Shown here: piece by piece, positions 1-8,333 of the stretch | Layout of the letters: each line of letters starts with the position of its first letter | How positions within the stretch are numbered: position 1 is the stretch's first letter | Assembly: GCF_039851965.1 (NCBI RefSeq) | Contig: NZ_CP156674.1 | Location: 3,996,522 to 4,060,521, forward strand | Source of the DNA: Pseudalkalibacillus hwajinpoensis | GTDB taxonomy: Bacteria; Bacillota; Bacilli; Bacillales; Guptibacillaceae | Direction: 5' to 3' | DNA: 64,000 bases | Program-made: the position numbers and the translations under genes | The notes under the pieces: model-generated | Seen by the model: the letters and a program-made list of their open reading frames with translations, nothing else | Told to the model about the DNA's origin: nothing | Databases searched by the model: none

Positions 1-1
1 C

Positions 2-274
2 ATTGAGGCCGGATGTGAAATTAAAATTAGTTTCGATATGTCCATTTCTGAATCAGAAGAGTGTGCAGAAATTGAAGAAGAGATTAGAGAAATATGGGGG
101 TCTCGACCAACGATAACTCAAATACTCTCCTTTCAATTTGAAAGAGAAGATGAGCTAAAGAATTATATCGTACTTGAATTTAATCGTCGAATTAATGAAG
201 ATCAAATCAGCGATCTATCTGAATTAATTGAGTATGCAGTCCAAACAGCTCGTTTGCTTGGAAATGAGAACTAG
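2..274 (+). CDS. Hypothetical protein, 5' end outside window
   Basis: The frame is open from base 2 to the TAG at 272-274, so the gene very probably begins upstream. About 90 residues are visible. They are strongly acidic, with clusters of Glu around the internal Met at base 38, and the C-terminal half looks helical. I do not recognise the family and see no membrane segment or catalytic motif. It converges on the spore-protein gene at 322-525, and the hairpin at 280-295 lies between the two. An internal start at 38 is possible but has no convincing ribosome-binding site. Confidence 0.5.
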   Translation: MEAGCEIKISFDMSISESEECAEIEEEIREIWGSRPTITQILSFQFEREDELKNYIVLEFNRRINEDQISDLSELIEYAVQTARLLGNEN

Positions 275-276
275 AA

Positions 277-295
277 AAAGGCGGATTGCTCCGCC
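277..295 (-). terminator. Rho-independent terminator of the SASP gene
   Basis: GGCGGA / TCCGCC stem with a TTGC loop. Read on the minus strand it is followed by a run of T, directly after the stop codon of the spore-protein gene. Confidence 0.7.
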
Positions 296-321
296 TCCTA
301 TATCCATTCTATTTGGGTTAA

Positions 322-525
322 TTAGTTGCTTCCGCCGCCCATTTGCTGTTCAGCCATTTGGACAAGGCGCTTTGTGATTTCTCCTCCAACTGAACCATTA
401 GAGCGAGCGGTGGAGTCTGGACCAAGTTGTACGCCGAATTCGCTAGCAATTTCGTACTTCATTTGATCTAAAGCCTGTTGTACACCAGGGACTACCAGAT
501 TGTTTGAGCTATTGTTGTTTGCCAT
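322..525 (-). CDS. Alpha/beta-type small acid-soluble spore protein
   Basis: A 67-residue protein of the SspA/SspB family, which coats DNA in the forespore, protects it from UV and supplies amino acids at germination. The GPR-protease site is visible around residues 24-30 (YEIASEF, cut after the Glu), followed by the conserved GVQLGPD segment and the GGEITKRLV helix. The start at 525 is chosen because AAGGAGGTG lies just upstream; a longer frame upstream adds residues foreign to the family. Monocistronic with its own terminator. This gene alone shows that the host sporulates. Confidence 0.95.
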   Translation of the reverse strand: MANNNSSNNLVVPGVQQALDQMKYEIASEFGVQLGPDSTARSNGSVGGEITKRLVQMAEQQMGGGSN

Positions 526-697
526 GTTGTACACCTCCTTGACCATTAAGATGCTCAAGTAATAACACACATATACCGCCACGAAGGTGGAACATTATGG
601 TAGAAGTCTCATCTTTTAATTATCTGAAAATTTAAAGGATTCAACCCTCCTTTAACGAATACATAGGTAACACAAAGAATTGGGAGGGAATCTAAAA

Positions 698-862
698 GTG
701 GAACGGTTTATCACTAAATCTGGCTTCTATCAAAATCTTGAGAAACGAAGATGGGAATACTGGATGGTTTTCCCAGGGGAAAATAAGGTGTTGGTTTCCT
801 GGCTATGCTGGAATGCACCTTCTGATATAGTGGAACAGTGGAAAGGATCATATGCGTCCTGA
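698..862 (+). CDS. Small hypothetical protein (54 aa)
   Basis: GTG start at 698 preceded by GGGAGGG at good spacing. It is followed within ten bases of the stop by a strong terminator, which supports a real single-gene transcript. The protein is rich in aromatic residues (several Trp, Tyr and Phe) and basic near the start. It has no signal peptide or membrane segment. I do not recognise the family. An in-frame TTG at 680 overlaps the ribosome-binding site and is unlikely to be used. Confidence 0.55.
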   Translation: MERFITKSGFYQNLEKRRWEYWMVFPGENKVLVSWLCWNAPSDIVEQWKGSYAS

Positions 863-868
863 TAAAAT

Positions 869-897
869 AAACCGCCGAGAGCGGTTTATTTTTTTTA
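869..897 (+). terminator. Rho-independent terminator
   Basis: AAACCGC / GCGGTTT stem with a CGAGA loop, then a long T run, just after the small gene ending at 862. Confidence 0.85.
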
Positions 898-1056
898 TTA
901 GTTAAAAGTTATTGTTCGTAGGGTATATAAAAGAAGTATTTTAAATTACTGCAAATTTAGTTATAATAGTGAACGGATCAGGTCTTTTATACTAGACAGC
1001 ACTTCAATAAACAACACGAACAGTGTAATTAGTAATTCATAGGAAGAGGAGCTTTC

Positions 1057-2259
1057 ATGATTCGAAAACAAAAATGGCTTTTATTGACTGCAACCTACCT
1101 GATTGCAGCAGCACTATCGCCGATTCTTGTATCTGCTGAAGGGCCTGACATTCAAAGCGAATCCGCGGTTTTAATGGATGGGAAAACTGGGCAAATACTT
1201 TATGATAAGAACGGTAATCAAGAAATGTATCCGGCAAGTATTACGAAAATTGTAACAGCGCTTATGGCCGTTGAATCGGGAAAGTTAAACGAATCAGCTA
1301 CTGTGAGTCAGAACGCGCGTGATGTTGATGGGACAAGAGTGTACCTTGAAGAAGGCGAGACGGTAGTTCTAGAGAAATTAGTCAAAGGAATGATGGTGAA
1401 CTCTGGCAACGATGCTGCCATCGCGATTGCCGAGCATTTAAGTGGAAGTGTGCAAGCATTTGCTGAAGACATGAACACCTTTGTGAAGGAAGAGATCGGT
1501 GTAGAGAATAGTCATTTTACAAACCCTCATGGCTTATTTAATGAAAATCATGTGGTAACGGCGGAGGATATGGCGAAGATTACCCAGTATGCGATGAAAA
1601 ACAACCAATTTCGCTCTTTGGCTGGAATTGAGCAGATGGATTGGTCCAGAGAAAATTGGGATACGACATTAATCAACCACCACAGACTTTTACTTGACTA
1701 TGATTATGTAACAGGTGGTAAGAACGGCTATGTTTCCCAATCAGGATTTACCCTCGTTACAACAGCAGAAAAGGACAATCGAGAATTAATTGCAGTAACA
1801 ATAAAAGCAAACGATGATCAAATTGCTTACCAGGATACGCTTACTCTTCTAAATTATGGTTTTGATTCATTCTCATCTGTCGTATACAGTGAAGGAACTG
1901 AACTTGGTGAACTGAATGGCAAGAAGTATTCACTTACAGAAGATGTGACCCTTTTGCAAGATGGTGAAGAAGGTCTCGAACTTGAAATGAATGAGGCAGG
2001 CGAACTGGAGAGTAAAGCAAGTGAATTAACGTCAACGCTAGATTCAGATTTAATGACAGTTACTTCTGTTGAAGAGGATGCTTCTGATAAATCGAAAGAA
2101 GCTACTCCAGCGGTTCAAGTGAAAGACGAGGATACGGAAGCGTTTCTAACAAGTCATACCATTTTTTATGGAGGCATTAGTATTTTTGCTTTTATTTTAT
2201 TAATGCTTATTTTCGGTAGAAGCAAATCAACTTACAAGCGTTCTCGTTCTTTTCCTTGA
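1057..2259 (+). CDS. D-alanyl-D-alanine carboxypeptidase (S11 family, low-molecular-weight PBP)
   Basis: It trims the terminal D-Ala of peptidoglycan pentapeptides outside the membrane. Residues 1-27 form a signal peptide. The serine-hydrolase motifs are in order: SITK at 61-64 with the nucleophilic Ser, SGN at 116-118, and KNG at 222-224 where most relatives have KTG. A C-terminal domain follows, and a hydrophobic segment near residues 373-391 ending in basic residues suggests a membrane anchor. At 400 residues it has the usual length for the family. It stands alone between two terminators; a TATAAT at 962-967 may be its -10 box, but the -35 is poor. Assignment to DacA, DacF or another paralogue cannot be made by eye. 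Confidence 0.9.
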   Translation: MIRKQKWLLLTATYLIAAALSPILVSAEGPDIQSESAVLMDGKTGQILYDKNGNQEMYPASITKIVTALMAVESGKLNESATVSQNARDVDGTRVYLEEGETVVLEKLVKGMMVNSGNDAAIAIAEHLSGSVQAFAEDMNTFVKEEIGVENSHFTNPHGLFNENHVVTAEDMAKITQYAMKNNQFRSLAGIEQMDWSRENWDTTLINHHRLLLDYDYVTGGKNGYVSQSGFTLVTTAEKDNRELIAVTIKANDDQIAYQDTLTLLNYGFDSFSSVVYSEGTELGELNGKKYSLTEDVTLLQDGEEGLELEMNEAGELESKASELTSTLDSDLMTVTSVEEDASDKSKEATPAVQVKDEDTEAFLTSHTIFYGGISIFAFILLMLIFGRSKSTYKRSRSFP

Positions 2260-2286
2260 TTTTAATCGTGTAATTTCTTTAAAACA

Positions 2287-2313
2287 AAAAAGGACCATTC
2301 GGTCCTTTTTTTT
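2287..2313 (+). terminator. Rho-independent terminator
   Basis: GGACC / GGTCC stem flanked by A and T runs, placed between convergent genes; it may act on both strands. Confidence 0.85.
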
Positions 2314-2325
2314 GTTTAGTATGAC

Positions 2326-3240
2326 CTATTCCTCAAGGTAAAAGGACAGACATTTAACAGCCGTCATTCCCTGTCCTACAGCAGAAGTAATACTTGATAG
2401 CAGTGGACGGGTACATACATCTCCAGCTGCATAAACATAGGGAATGGAGGTCCTGCCAACTCGATCGCATATCACGTAGCCATCTTGATCAAGAATAACG
2501 CCATCTTTAAAGGGTGCAGTATTTGGTTCAACACCAATTCGAATAAAGATGCCGTCTACTAATAGGTGGATGATAGATTCATTTTCAATTACTGTTAACT
2601 TTTTTACGCGAGCTCCGCTGATCTCCTTCACTACAGCATTTCTATGAACGGTTACCGAGGGATGCTCTAGAACCGGGTCCCTGTATTCATTCCTGGCTTT
2701 GAATTTACCAGAGCGATGGATAAGGTGAACAGTAGCTCCAGCGTTCGCGAGCAGGAGTGCACCTTCAAATGCGCGATCCCCACCACCAACTATTGCTGCA
2801 GTTTTCCCTTTGAATTTCTCTCGGTCTCTTGTAGCAGAATAAACTTCATTTCGATTAATCATCTCCTGCTCACCCGGTACGTCCAGTCTTCTTGGTGATG
2901 AACCGGTTGAGATTAGAATGGAACGAAACTTGTACGTTTGATTTGAGTGCGATTTTAAAACCCGAGTATCCCAATCAATGGTGGAGACAGGACAGTGGGT
3001 GACATAGTTGACACCAATTTCCCTTGAGTGTTGAATAAAGTGATCCTTAAGGGCTTGTCCATTTTCACCTATTATGCCAGGGTAGTCAATGATCCTATTG
3101 TATATGGACGTTAATTGTCCACCTAGTTCGTCTCTTGCTTCTAGTAGAAGATGATGTAGACCCAGTCGTTTCGCCCATATTGCAGCTGAAATTCCAGCTG
3201 GACCTCCACCAATAATAAGTAGATCTATTTTTTTAATCAC
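2326..3240 (-). CDS. Thioredoxin-reductase-like NAD(P)/FAD oxidoreductase lacking the redox cysteines
   Basis: Two-dinucleotide-binding-domain flavoprotein of 304 residues. It has an FAD motif (GGGPAG) near residue 11, an NAD(P) motif (GGGDRA) near 152-157 and the C-terminal AAGDV FAD signature. Classical thioredoxin reductases have CATCD at the position where this protein has SATRD (about residues 135-139), so both active-site cysteines are replaced. It therefore cannot reduce thioredoxin in the usual way and may act as a ferredoxin- or disulfide-directed reductase. The GTG start at 3240 is chosen for the AGGAG six bases upstream. It lies ten bases after the nucleotidase gene, probably in one operon. 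Confidence 0.8.
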   Translation of the reverse strand: MIKKIDLLIIGGGPAGISAAIWAKRLGLHHLLLEARDELGGQLTSIYNRIIDYPGIIGENGQALKDHFIQHSREIGVNYVTHCPVSTIDWDTRVLKSHSNQTYKFRSILISTGSSPRRLDVPGEQEMINRNEVYSATRDREKFKGKTAAIVGGGDRAFEGALLLANAGATVHLIHRSGKFKARNEYRDPVLEHPSVTVHRNAVVKEISGARVKKLTVIENESIIHLLVDGIFIRIGVEPNTAPFKDGVILDQDGYVICDRVGRTSIPYVYAAGDVCTRPLLSSITSAVGQGMTAVKCLSFYLEE

Positions 3241-3250
3241 TGGTTTCTCC

Positions 3251-3784
3251 TCACTTCCATTTTGAAAGCCACTTCTCAAATTCAAGCCAGTCGTTAACGC
3301 GAGGAACGTCCACCTGTTGGTTATAGGGATAGTTCATTGCGAGAGCCGTTCTTCCGGTTTCTTGAAAAGCGATTAAATTATGAGGGGCGTCGTCAAATAA
3401 AAGGTCACCACAGATCATGTCTTTCCGATGAGAGAAAATCAGATTCTTTTTTCCGATAAAGGGAAGGTGTTTCTCCACCCACAGTTCTTTTTCCGTATAT
3501 GCATATGTACGGCTGCTCGTCACAATTAGGATATCGTACTGTTTCACTAAACGCTTCAGGACTTCAATTGCATGCGGAAGTGGAGAGAGGTGGAGAAATA
3601 GTCCTGGTTCATCAAGGTATTGATAAATTTTCTCGCCACATTCACTCTTCACATAATCCTCTGAGCGCCAGCACTGCAGTTTCTCAACAGATAACGAATC
3701 GTGATAGTCATTATTATACCTTTTGTGCCATTCCGTCATGAGATCGCAAATAACGGAATCCATATCAATTAACAACGTTCTCAA
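3251..3784 (-). CDS. 5'(3')-deoxyribonucleotidase-type HAD phosphatase
   Basis: Predicted to dephosphorylate (deoxy)nucleoside monophosphates. The N-terminal HAD motif is DMDSV near residues 7-11, with the nucleophile and the second Asp. Later come a Ser/Thr motif in IVTSSR and a FDDAP acid motif, in the order expected for the NT5C-like family. Length 177 residues fits. The start is a TTG at 3784 beginning MRTLLID, with an AAGTG-type ribosome-binding site. First gene of a probable two-gene operon with the flavoprotein downstream. The cellular substrate is not evident from sequence. Confidence 0.75.
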   Translation of the reverse strand: MRTLLIDMDSVICDLMTEWHKRYNNDYHDSLSVEKLQCWRSEDYVKSECGEKIYQYLDEPGLFLHLSPLPHAIEVLKRLVKQYDILIVTSSRTYAYTEKELWVEKHLPFIGKKNLIFSHRKDMICGDLLFDDAPHNLIAFQETGRTALAMNYPYNQQVDVPRVNDWLEFEKWLSKWK

Positions 3785-3866
3785 GTTAGATCACTTCTTT
3801 CCTTACACATTCATTTCCACTATACCAGTGCATGCGGACAGGGACAATTCTTCCACACAAAAAAGA

Positions 3867-3890
3867 GGCAAGAACCTCGTGGTTCTTGCC
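3867..3890 (-). terminator. Rho-independent terminator
   Basis: Ten-bp perfect stem GGCAAGAACC / GGTTCTTGCC with a four-base loop. On the minus strand it is followed by TCTTTTTT, directly after the small gene at 3899-4063. Confidence 0.9.
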
Positions 3891-3898
3891 CTGTTTTC

Positions 3899-4063
3899 CT
3901 AGCACTTTATAAAAGCGGTTCCTACGATGATGAGAAGAATGAACAGCACAACAATTAGCGCAAATCCGCTGCCTGCAGGCCTGTGACATGGCATGCCATA
4001 ACCAGCTCCCGCAACTGGCTGGTAAGGCTCATTTCCATAAGGTGCATTGTTTGCATGATACAT
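3899..4063 (-). CDS. YjcZ-type small sporulation membrane protein
   Basis: A 54-residue protein starting at the ATG complementary to 4061-4063, with GGGGGAG upstream. The N-terminal part is rich in Tyr, Pro, Gly and Asn. It is followed by a GSGFALIVVLFILLIIVG membrane segment and a short TAFIKC tail. This GxGFALIVVLFILLII pattern is characteristic of the YjcZ family found in sporulating Bacilli. Function unknown; probably made in the mother cell or spore envelope. It has its own terminator. Too short to stand out among overlapping frames, but ribosome site, composition and terminator agree. Confidence 0.85.
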   Translation of the reverse strand: MYHANNAPYGNEPYQPVAGAGYGMPCHRPAGSGFALIVVLFILLIIVGTAFIKC

Positions 4064-4177
4064 AAAAGCTCCCCCTTTAAAATATCTCTTTCCTTAACAC
4101 AGTATGTATCTGTCTAGAAAAGATATAGGCAGAAGCGGAGTGGGGGATAAAATTAGGCCAAATATTAACCTTTAGGG

Positions 4178-5560
4178 TTACGAGCTAACCCCTTTATCTT
4201 TTGATTGAGGCTGTTTTAAGAAGTTATAGCGATAGTCATCTGTTAGCTCCTTCACTTCTTTACTGAGGAACAGAATGGCGATCACGTTTGGCACTACGAA
4301 AAGCGCAAGGGTAATGTCGACAAGTTCCCAAACAAATTGTAGGCCTCCAATGGCACCAACAAAAATCGAAGCAATATAAACGAATCTCATTACTCTTGAA
4401 AATGAATAGCCAAATAAGTATTCAGCCTGTTTCTCGCCATAATAGACGAGAACACCGATCGTACTAATGACAAAGATCAGCAGAAGAGATGAGACGAAGA
4501 TTGGGCCCCAGGTTGGTCCCATTAGACCTGAAAAGGCATCAGAAACCATGTCTGCAGCATTAGCTGGTTTTACATCTTTCCAAGCGCCCGATAGGAGAAC
4601 CGTAAAAGCGGTAACCGTACATAATACAATGGTGTCGATAAATACACTGAAGATGCCCCACAGCCCCTGACGACAGGGGTGAGGTGTATTTGCAGCTGAA
4701 TGGGCGATTGAGGCAGTACCCATCCCTGCTTCGTTCGAATAAAGTCCTCTTGCAAGTCCCCAGCGAACGGCAGCTGCGAATCCTGCGCCTGCAAAACCGC
4801 CTGCTGCTGAAATTGGTTGAAAAGCATGTACGAATATTAAGCGCATCACTTCAGGGAATTGATCAATATTAATAATCATGACGCCGATTGCACCGGCAAT
4901 ATATGTAAGAACCATAAAAGGAACTATTTTCTCAGCTACAGAACCGATTCTTCGTATTCCACCAATCACGACGATGGAAATTAGCACGATTAGAATAATA
5001 CCTGTTAGCCAGGTAGGCAGTCCAAATGAACTTTCGGTTAATGTAGAGATTGAGTTTGTTTGAACCATGACGCTCGGAACAATTTCAATCATTAAACCGA
5101 ATGCAAACAATGTTGAAGCAAACTTCCATCCGAGCCCTTTTCTTATGTAGTACATTGGACCGCCAACATACACGCCGTTTTTATCCTCTTCACGATATTT
5201 AATACCCAGAACTATTTCTGAGAACTTCGTCGACATTCCAATAATGGCTACGACCCACATCCAAAAAATTGCTCCCGGTCCACCAAATGCAATCGCTACT
5301 GGAACACCTACAATGTTCGTCGCGCCAGCAGTGGAAGCAAGAGCCGAAGCAAAAGCCTGAAATGGGGAAATCGTTCCATCCCCTTTTTCTTTTTGAAAAA
5401 CCTTTCCGATCGTATGTTTTAAGGCATGTGGAAAAAAGAGAATTTGGAAGAAGCCCAGTCGAATGGTTAAGAACAGCCCCCCACCTAATAGCAAAATCAT
5501 CATCGGGTAACCCCAGATAAAAGCTGAAAATTCAGTAACTGCATTTAGAACACGATCCAT
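4178..5560 (-). CDS. Sodium:alanine/glycine symporter (AGCS family)
   Basis: Polytopic inner-membrane transporter with about eleven hydrophobic segments. It couples Na+ (or H+) entry to uptake of alanine, glycine or related amino acids. The family signature is visible in the TAGATNIVGVPVAIAFGGPG stretch near residues 80-100, in GGPMYYI and in the GLARGLYSNEAGMG region. Length about 460 residues is typical of AlsT/DagA proteins. Three ATG codons run at 5566, 5563 and 5560; AGGGAG lies too close to the first, so 5560 is preferred. Single-gene unit; the substrate cannot be fixed by eye. Confidence 0.9.
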   Translation of the reverse strand: MDRVLNAVTEFSAFIWGYPMMILLLGGGLFLTIRLGFFQILFFPHALKHTIGKVFQKEKGDGTISPFQAFASALASTAGATNIVGVPVAIAFGGPGAIFWMWVVAIIGMSTKFSEIVLGIKYREEDKNGVYVGGPMYYIRKGLGWKFASTLFAFGLMIEIVPSVMVQTNSISTLTESSFGLPTWLTGIILIVLISIVVIGGIRRIGSVAEKIVPFMVLTYIAGAIGVMIINIDQFPEVMRLIFVHAFQPISAAGGFAGAGFAAAVRWGLARGLYSNEAGMGTASIAHSAANTPHPCRQGLWGIFSVFIDTIVLCTVTAFTVLLSGAWKDVKPANAADMVSDAFSGLMGPTWGPIFVSSLLLIFVISTIGVLVYYGEKQAEYLFGYSFSRVMRFVYIASIFVGAIGGLQFVWELVDITLALFVVPNVIAILFLSKEVKELTDDYRYNFLKQPQSKDKGVSS

Positions 5561-5697
5561 CATCATCTCTCCCTACTAGTGGTATATATTTATTATCCAA
5601 ATAAAGGGAGGGTCAAACGTTTTTTACATATTTATGTGAAAATGAGCATAAAGGCATAAAAATATATCTTGTTGTTAGTGGGTGAAATATAAAAGAA

Positions 5698-5725
5698 ATC
5701 TCAGCCGGTGTTAACCGGCTGAGAT
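5698..5725 (-). terminator. Rho-independent terminator of the coat-protein operon
   Basis: Long stem ATCTCAGCCGGT / ACCGGCTGAGAT with a GTTA loop. It abuts the stop codon at 5726 and is followed by a T-rich stretch on the minus strand. Confidence 0.9.
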
Positions 5726-6004
5726 TTAATGAACCTGCGGAGGCTGGTTGTTTTGAGGCTGAGAGCTAAGCTGGCTTTTAACCTGCTGAATTTCATTCAT
5801 TTGAGCTGCAGCTGCTGGCTGGTAATACCCTTTTTGCTTCGCATATTGGTAGAGAGTATACTGTCTTTGCTCATCTGAATTCCTAATTTGTTGAAGCGCC
5901 TGACGAAGTTGTTGATTATCTGCTTGTGAAATGACACTTCCATAGTTGCTTAAGCTACTGTTTAATACGGACAGGTAGTCATTGACCATATCTTTCTCGT
6001 TCAT
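5726..6004 (-). CDS. CotF-type spore coat protein
   Basis: A 92-residue protein with a helical, Gln/Asn-rich CotF-like domain (MVNDYLSVLNSSLSNYGSVI, then the LRQALQQIRNSDEQRQY helix) and a low-complexity Gln/Pro tail. CotF-family proteins are helical bundle components of the spore coat. The ATG at 6004 has AAGGAGGGTTTAC upstream; the upstream extension of the frame overlaps the previous gene and is not used. It follows its partner gene by 11 bases, so the two are co-transcribed and end at the strong terminator at 5698-5725. Confidence 0.85.
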   Translation of the reverse strand: MNEKDMVNDYLSVLNSSLSNYGSVISQADNQQLRQALQQIRNSDEQRQYTLYQYAKQKGYYQPAAAAQMNEIQQVKSQLSSQPQNNQPPQVH

Positions 6005-6015
6005 GTAAACCCTCC

Positions 6016-6201
6016 TTAACTTAAAAAGCCCATGAGTTGTTGTTGCGTGTTTCGTGCATCCTGTGCATCTTTTTGAAGCATTTGCTTTAGCTGAGGACAT
6101 GTGCAGGATTGTGCATAGGAATCCAGTTTATTAGCGAGTGTTTCGTGACCGCCAATCATATGGCGAAGGTTTTGAAGCTCAAGTTCATTAAGTTGCGCCA
6201 T
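6016..6201 (-). CDS. Small spore-coat-associated protein (CotF-like partner)
   Basis: A 61-residue helical protein with a CTC pair in the middle (SYAQSCTCPQLKQML). It begins with MAQLNELELQNLRHMIGGHE, which resembles the N-terminal helix of CotF-like proteins. ATG at 6201 preceded by AAGGAGGTAG. It is the first gene of a two-gene unit with the CotF-type gene 11 bases downstream, and together they may correspond to the two halves of a longer coat protein. The role is inferred from similarity and context. Confidence 0.75.
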   Translation of the reverse strand: MAQLNELELQNLRHMIGGHETLANKLDSYAQSCTCPQLKQMLQKDAQDARNTQQQLMGFLS

Positions 6202-6265
6202 TTTTCTACCTCCTTAAATTCAGTCACTACTAATATGAAATAACGGAGGTAGATTTATTCATTTA

Positions 6266-7540
6266 TTATGCAATTACGTTCCGTTCATTGGAATAGTGCT
6301 CGTATGATTTATTCTCCATAATACCGTGTAGGACATGAACCACATTCCAAACATCTTCAAATGATGAATAGAGGGCAATTGGTGCCAGACGGATAACATT
6401 TGGCGATCGATAGTCAGGGATTACTCCATTCGCCTTTAATGCTTTGCAAATTCTTGCGGCTTCAGGGTGCTGAAGGCATACATGCCCGCCACGGTGTTCA
6501 TCACTCTTTGGATTGGCAATCGAAAAGCCGAATGTAGAAAGCTTTAGTTCAATGAGACCCATGAGATACCTTGTTAGTGATAAGGACTTCGTTCTGACTG
6601 GACCTATTCCCGCCTCCTTAAAGAGTTCTAAAGATCCGACTAAAGGTGCCATGCTAAAAATATGGGGTGTTCCAATCTGGTAAGCACCAGCCGTATGGGC
6701 ATGGTCAAGATCATGACTCATCTCAAATTGCACATCTTTATTTGAACTAAACCAGCCGGCAAGACCAGGTCTTTTTCCGAGGTGTTTCTCATGGACAAAA
6801 AGACCACCAACGCCTCCGGGACCACTATTTAAATATTTGTATGTACACCAGACTGCAAAATCAACGCCCCAATTATGTAGGTTGTGAGGAACAGCGCCAA
6901 TGGAATGCGCCAAATCAAAACCAATTATGATATCTCTTTTATGCGCTGCTTGCGTTAATGCCTCTATATCAAGGAGTTGTCCGCTTCGATAGAGAACCGA
7001 GGGCAGTAGGATTATCGCGACGTCTTCATCCATACCCTCAATAATATCTTGTTCGCGAATCGTCCGGCCATCCTCACTTCCAATTTGAATTAAATGTGAT
7101 TCTGGAGATAACCCATGAAGCTCAAGCTGACTTTTGATGGCATAAATATCTGACGGAAATGTAAGGGAATCTGCAAGGATTTTTGATTTTTTACCTGGTT
7201 TATAAAACGTTGCTAACAGTTGATGAAGGTTTGTTGTAATCGATCCTGTTGTAATGGTTTCCTGTGGCGTTGCACCAATTAGAGGGGCGGTCATTTCACC
7301 AATGATTTCCGCCATATAGAACCATGGATGTTTACCTTCGGTCCAACCATCAATGCCATGGGTTTTCCAGTCTTCAAGGGAGTCCAGAAGGGTTTTTTCT
7401 GCTTTCTTAGATAATAGACCTAATGAATTTCCATCCATATAGATGGAGTTTGGATTTACGTAAAATTCATTCTTAAATAGGGAAAGCGGATCATTTTTAT
7501 CTAATTCTTTTGCATAAGCAATTGACTGTGATAAACTCAT
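6266..7540 (-). CDS. kynU: Kynureninase
   Basis: PLP enzyme that cleaves kynurenine to anthranilate and alanine. Visible: DGNSLG near residues 36-41, GFDLAHSIG with the Asp (209) that pairs with the PLP pyridine nitrogen, the Schiff-base lysine K235 in CTYKYLNSGPG, and the HRGGHV segment near the C-terminus. The 424-residue length is typical. The ATG at 7540 has AAAGGAG upstream. No tryptophan dioxygenase or kynurenine formamidase lies beside it in this window, although these often form an operon with kynU. Confidence 0.93.
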   Translation of the reverse strand: MSLSQSIAYAKELDKNDPLSLFKNEFYVNPNSIYMDGNSLGLLSKKAEKTLLDSLEDWKTHGIDGWTEGKHPWFYMAEIIGEMTAPLIGATPQETITTGSITTNLHQLLATFYKPGKKSKILADSLTFPSDIYAIKSQLELHGLSPESHLIQIGSEDGRTIREQDIIEGMDEDVAIILLPSVLYRSGQLLDIEALTQAAHKRDIIIGFDLAHSIGAVPHNLHNWGVDFAVWCTYKYLNSGPGGVGGLFVHEKHLGKRPGLAGWFSSNKDVQFEMSHDLDHAHTAGAYQIGTPHIFSMAPLVGSLELFKEAGIGPVRTKSLSLTRYLMGLIELKLSTFGFSIANPKSDEHRGGHVCLQHPEAARICKALKANGVIPDYRSPNVIRLAPIALYSSFEDVWNVVHVLHGIMENKSYEHYSNERNVIA

Positions 7541-7647
7541 ATTACTCAGCTCCTTTACTACAACTTATCGTATGAGAGAGACGAGGTACTGTCAACGCTT
7601 TCACTTCTGGCAAATAAAACAATAACAAAACTTTTTTAAAATAATGA

Positions 7648-7677
7648 TTGACTTTAAATCAGATTAGATGCTATAGT
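7648..7677 (+). promoter_or_regulatory. Sigma-A promoter of the tRNA cluster
   Basis: TTGACT at 7648-7653, an 18-bp spacer and TATAGT at 7672-7677, about 30 bases before the first tRNA. Confidence 0.75.
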
Positions 7678-7709
7678 ATTAAACGTCGCTGATACACAAC
7701 AAAGCACAT

Positions 7710-7794
7710 GCGGGTGTGGCGGAATTGGCAGACGCGCTAGACTTAGGATCTAGTGTCTTACGACGTGGGGGTTCAAGTCCCTTCACCCGCACCA
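7710..7794 (+). tRNA. tRNA-Leu (anticodon TAG)
   Basis: Cloverleaf with a 7-bp GCGGGTG/CACCCGC acceptor stem. The anticodon loop CTTAGGA gives TAG. It has the long variable arm of a class II tRNA, a TTCAAGT T-loop and an encoded CCA end. Confidence 0.96.
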
Positions 7795-7802
7795 TACATT
7801 TT

Positions 7803-7879
<77 letters not shown>

Positions 7880-7897
7880 TTACATAACTTAATTAGT

Positions 7898-7974
7898 GGC
7901 GGTGTAGCTCAGCTGGCTAGAGCGTACGGTTCATACCCGTGAGGTCGGGGGTTCGATCCCCTCCGCCGCTACCA
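7898..7974 (+). tRNA. tRNA-Met (anticodon CAT)
   Basis: GGCGGTG acceptor pairs (with two G-U pairs) to CGCCGCT. The loop TTCATAC gives CAT and CCA is encoded. The body looks like elongator tRNA-Met; tRNA-Ile with a modified CAT anticodon cannot be fully excluded by eye. Confidence 0.92.
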
Positions 7975-7999
7975 TATTTCAATTTCACAATTTCATCAT

Positions 8000-8084
8000 G
8001 GAGGGGTAGCGAAGTGGCTAAACGCGGCGGACTGTAAATCCGCTCCCTCAGGGTTCGGCGGTTCGAATCCGTCCCCCTCCACCA
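8000..8084 (+). tRNA. tRNA-Tyr (anticodon GTA)
   Basis: Class II tRNA with a long variable arm. The CTGTAAA loop between CGGA and TCCG gives GTA; acceptor GGAGGGG/CCCCTCC; encoded CCA. Confidence 0.95.
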
Positions 8085-8089
8085 TTTTT

Positions 8090-8164
8090 TGGGCTATAGC
8101 CAAGCGGTAAGGCAACGGATTTTGATTCCGTCACGCGCTGGTTCGAATCCAGCTAGCCCAGCCA
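8090..8164 (+). tRNA. tRNA-Gln (anticodon TTG)
   Basis: Acceptor TGGGCTA/TAGCCCA, anticodon loop containing TTTTGAT (TTG), TTCGAAT T-loop, encoded CCA. Confidence 0.95.
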
Positions 8165-8168
8165 TGTT

Positions 8169-8242
8169 GCGGGTGTAGTTTAGTGGTAAAACCTCAGCCT
8201 TCCAAGCTGATGTCGTGGGTTCGATCCCCATCACCCGCTCCA
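8169..8242 (+). tRNA. tRNA-Gly (anticodon TCC)
   Basis: Acceptor GCGGGTG/CACCCGC, anticodon loop CTTCCAA (TCC), TTCGATC T-loop, encoded CCA. Confidence 0.95.
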
Positions 8243-8333
8243 TAATTTTATTAAAGAAATCCTAAAATAGTGACTTCCTTGAGGACAAAAAACGTGGTAT
8301 ACTATCAAACAGTAACCATCCTCATCACATCAT

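Noticed and set aside
3786..3989. 67-codon minus-strand frame rich in Cys and His
   Set aside because: It overlaps the YjcZ-type gene in another frame and has no ribosome site; the YjcZ frame has better signals.
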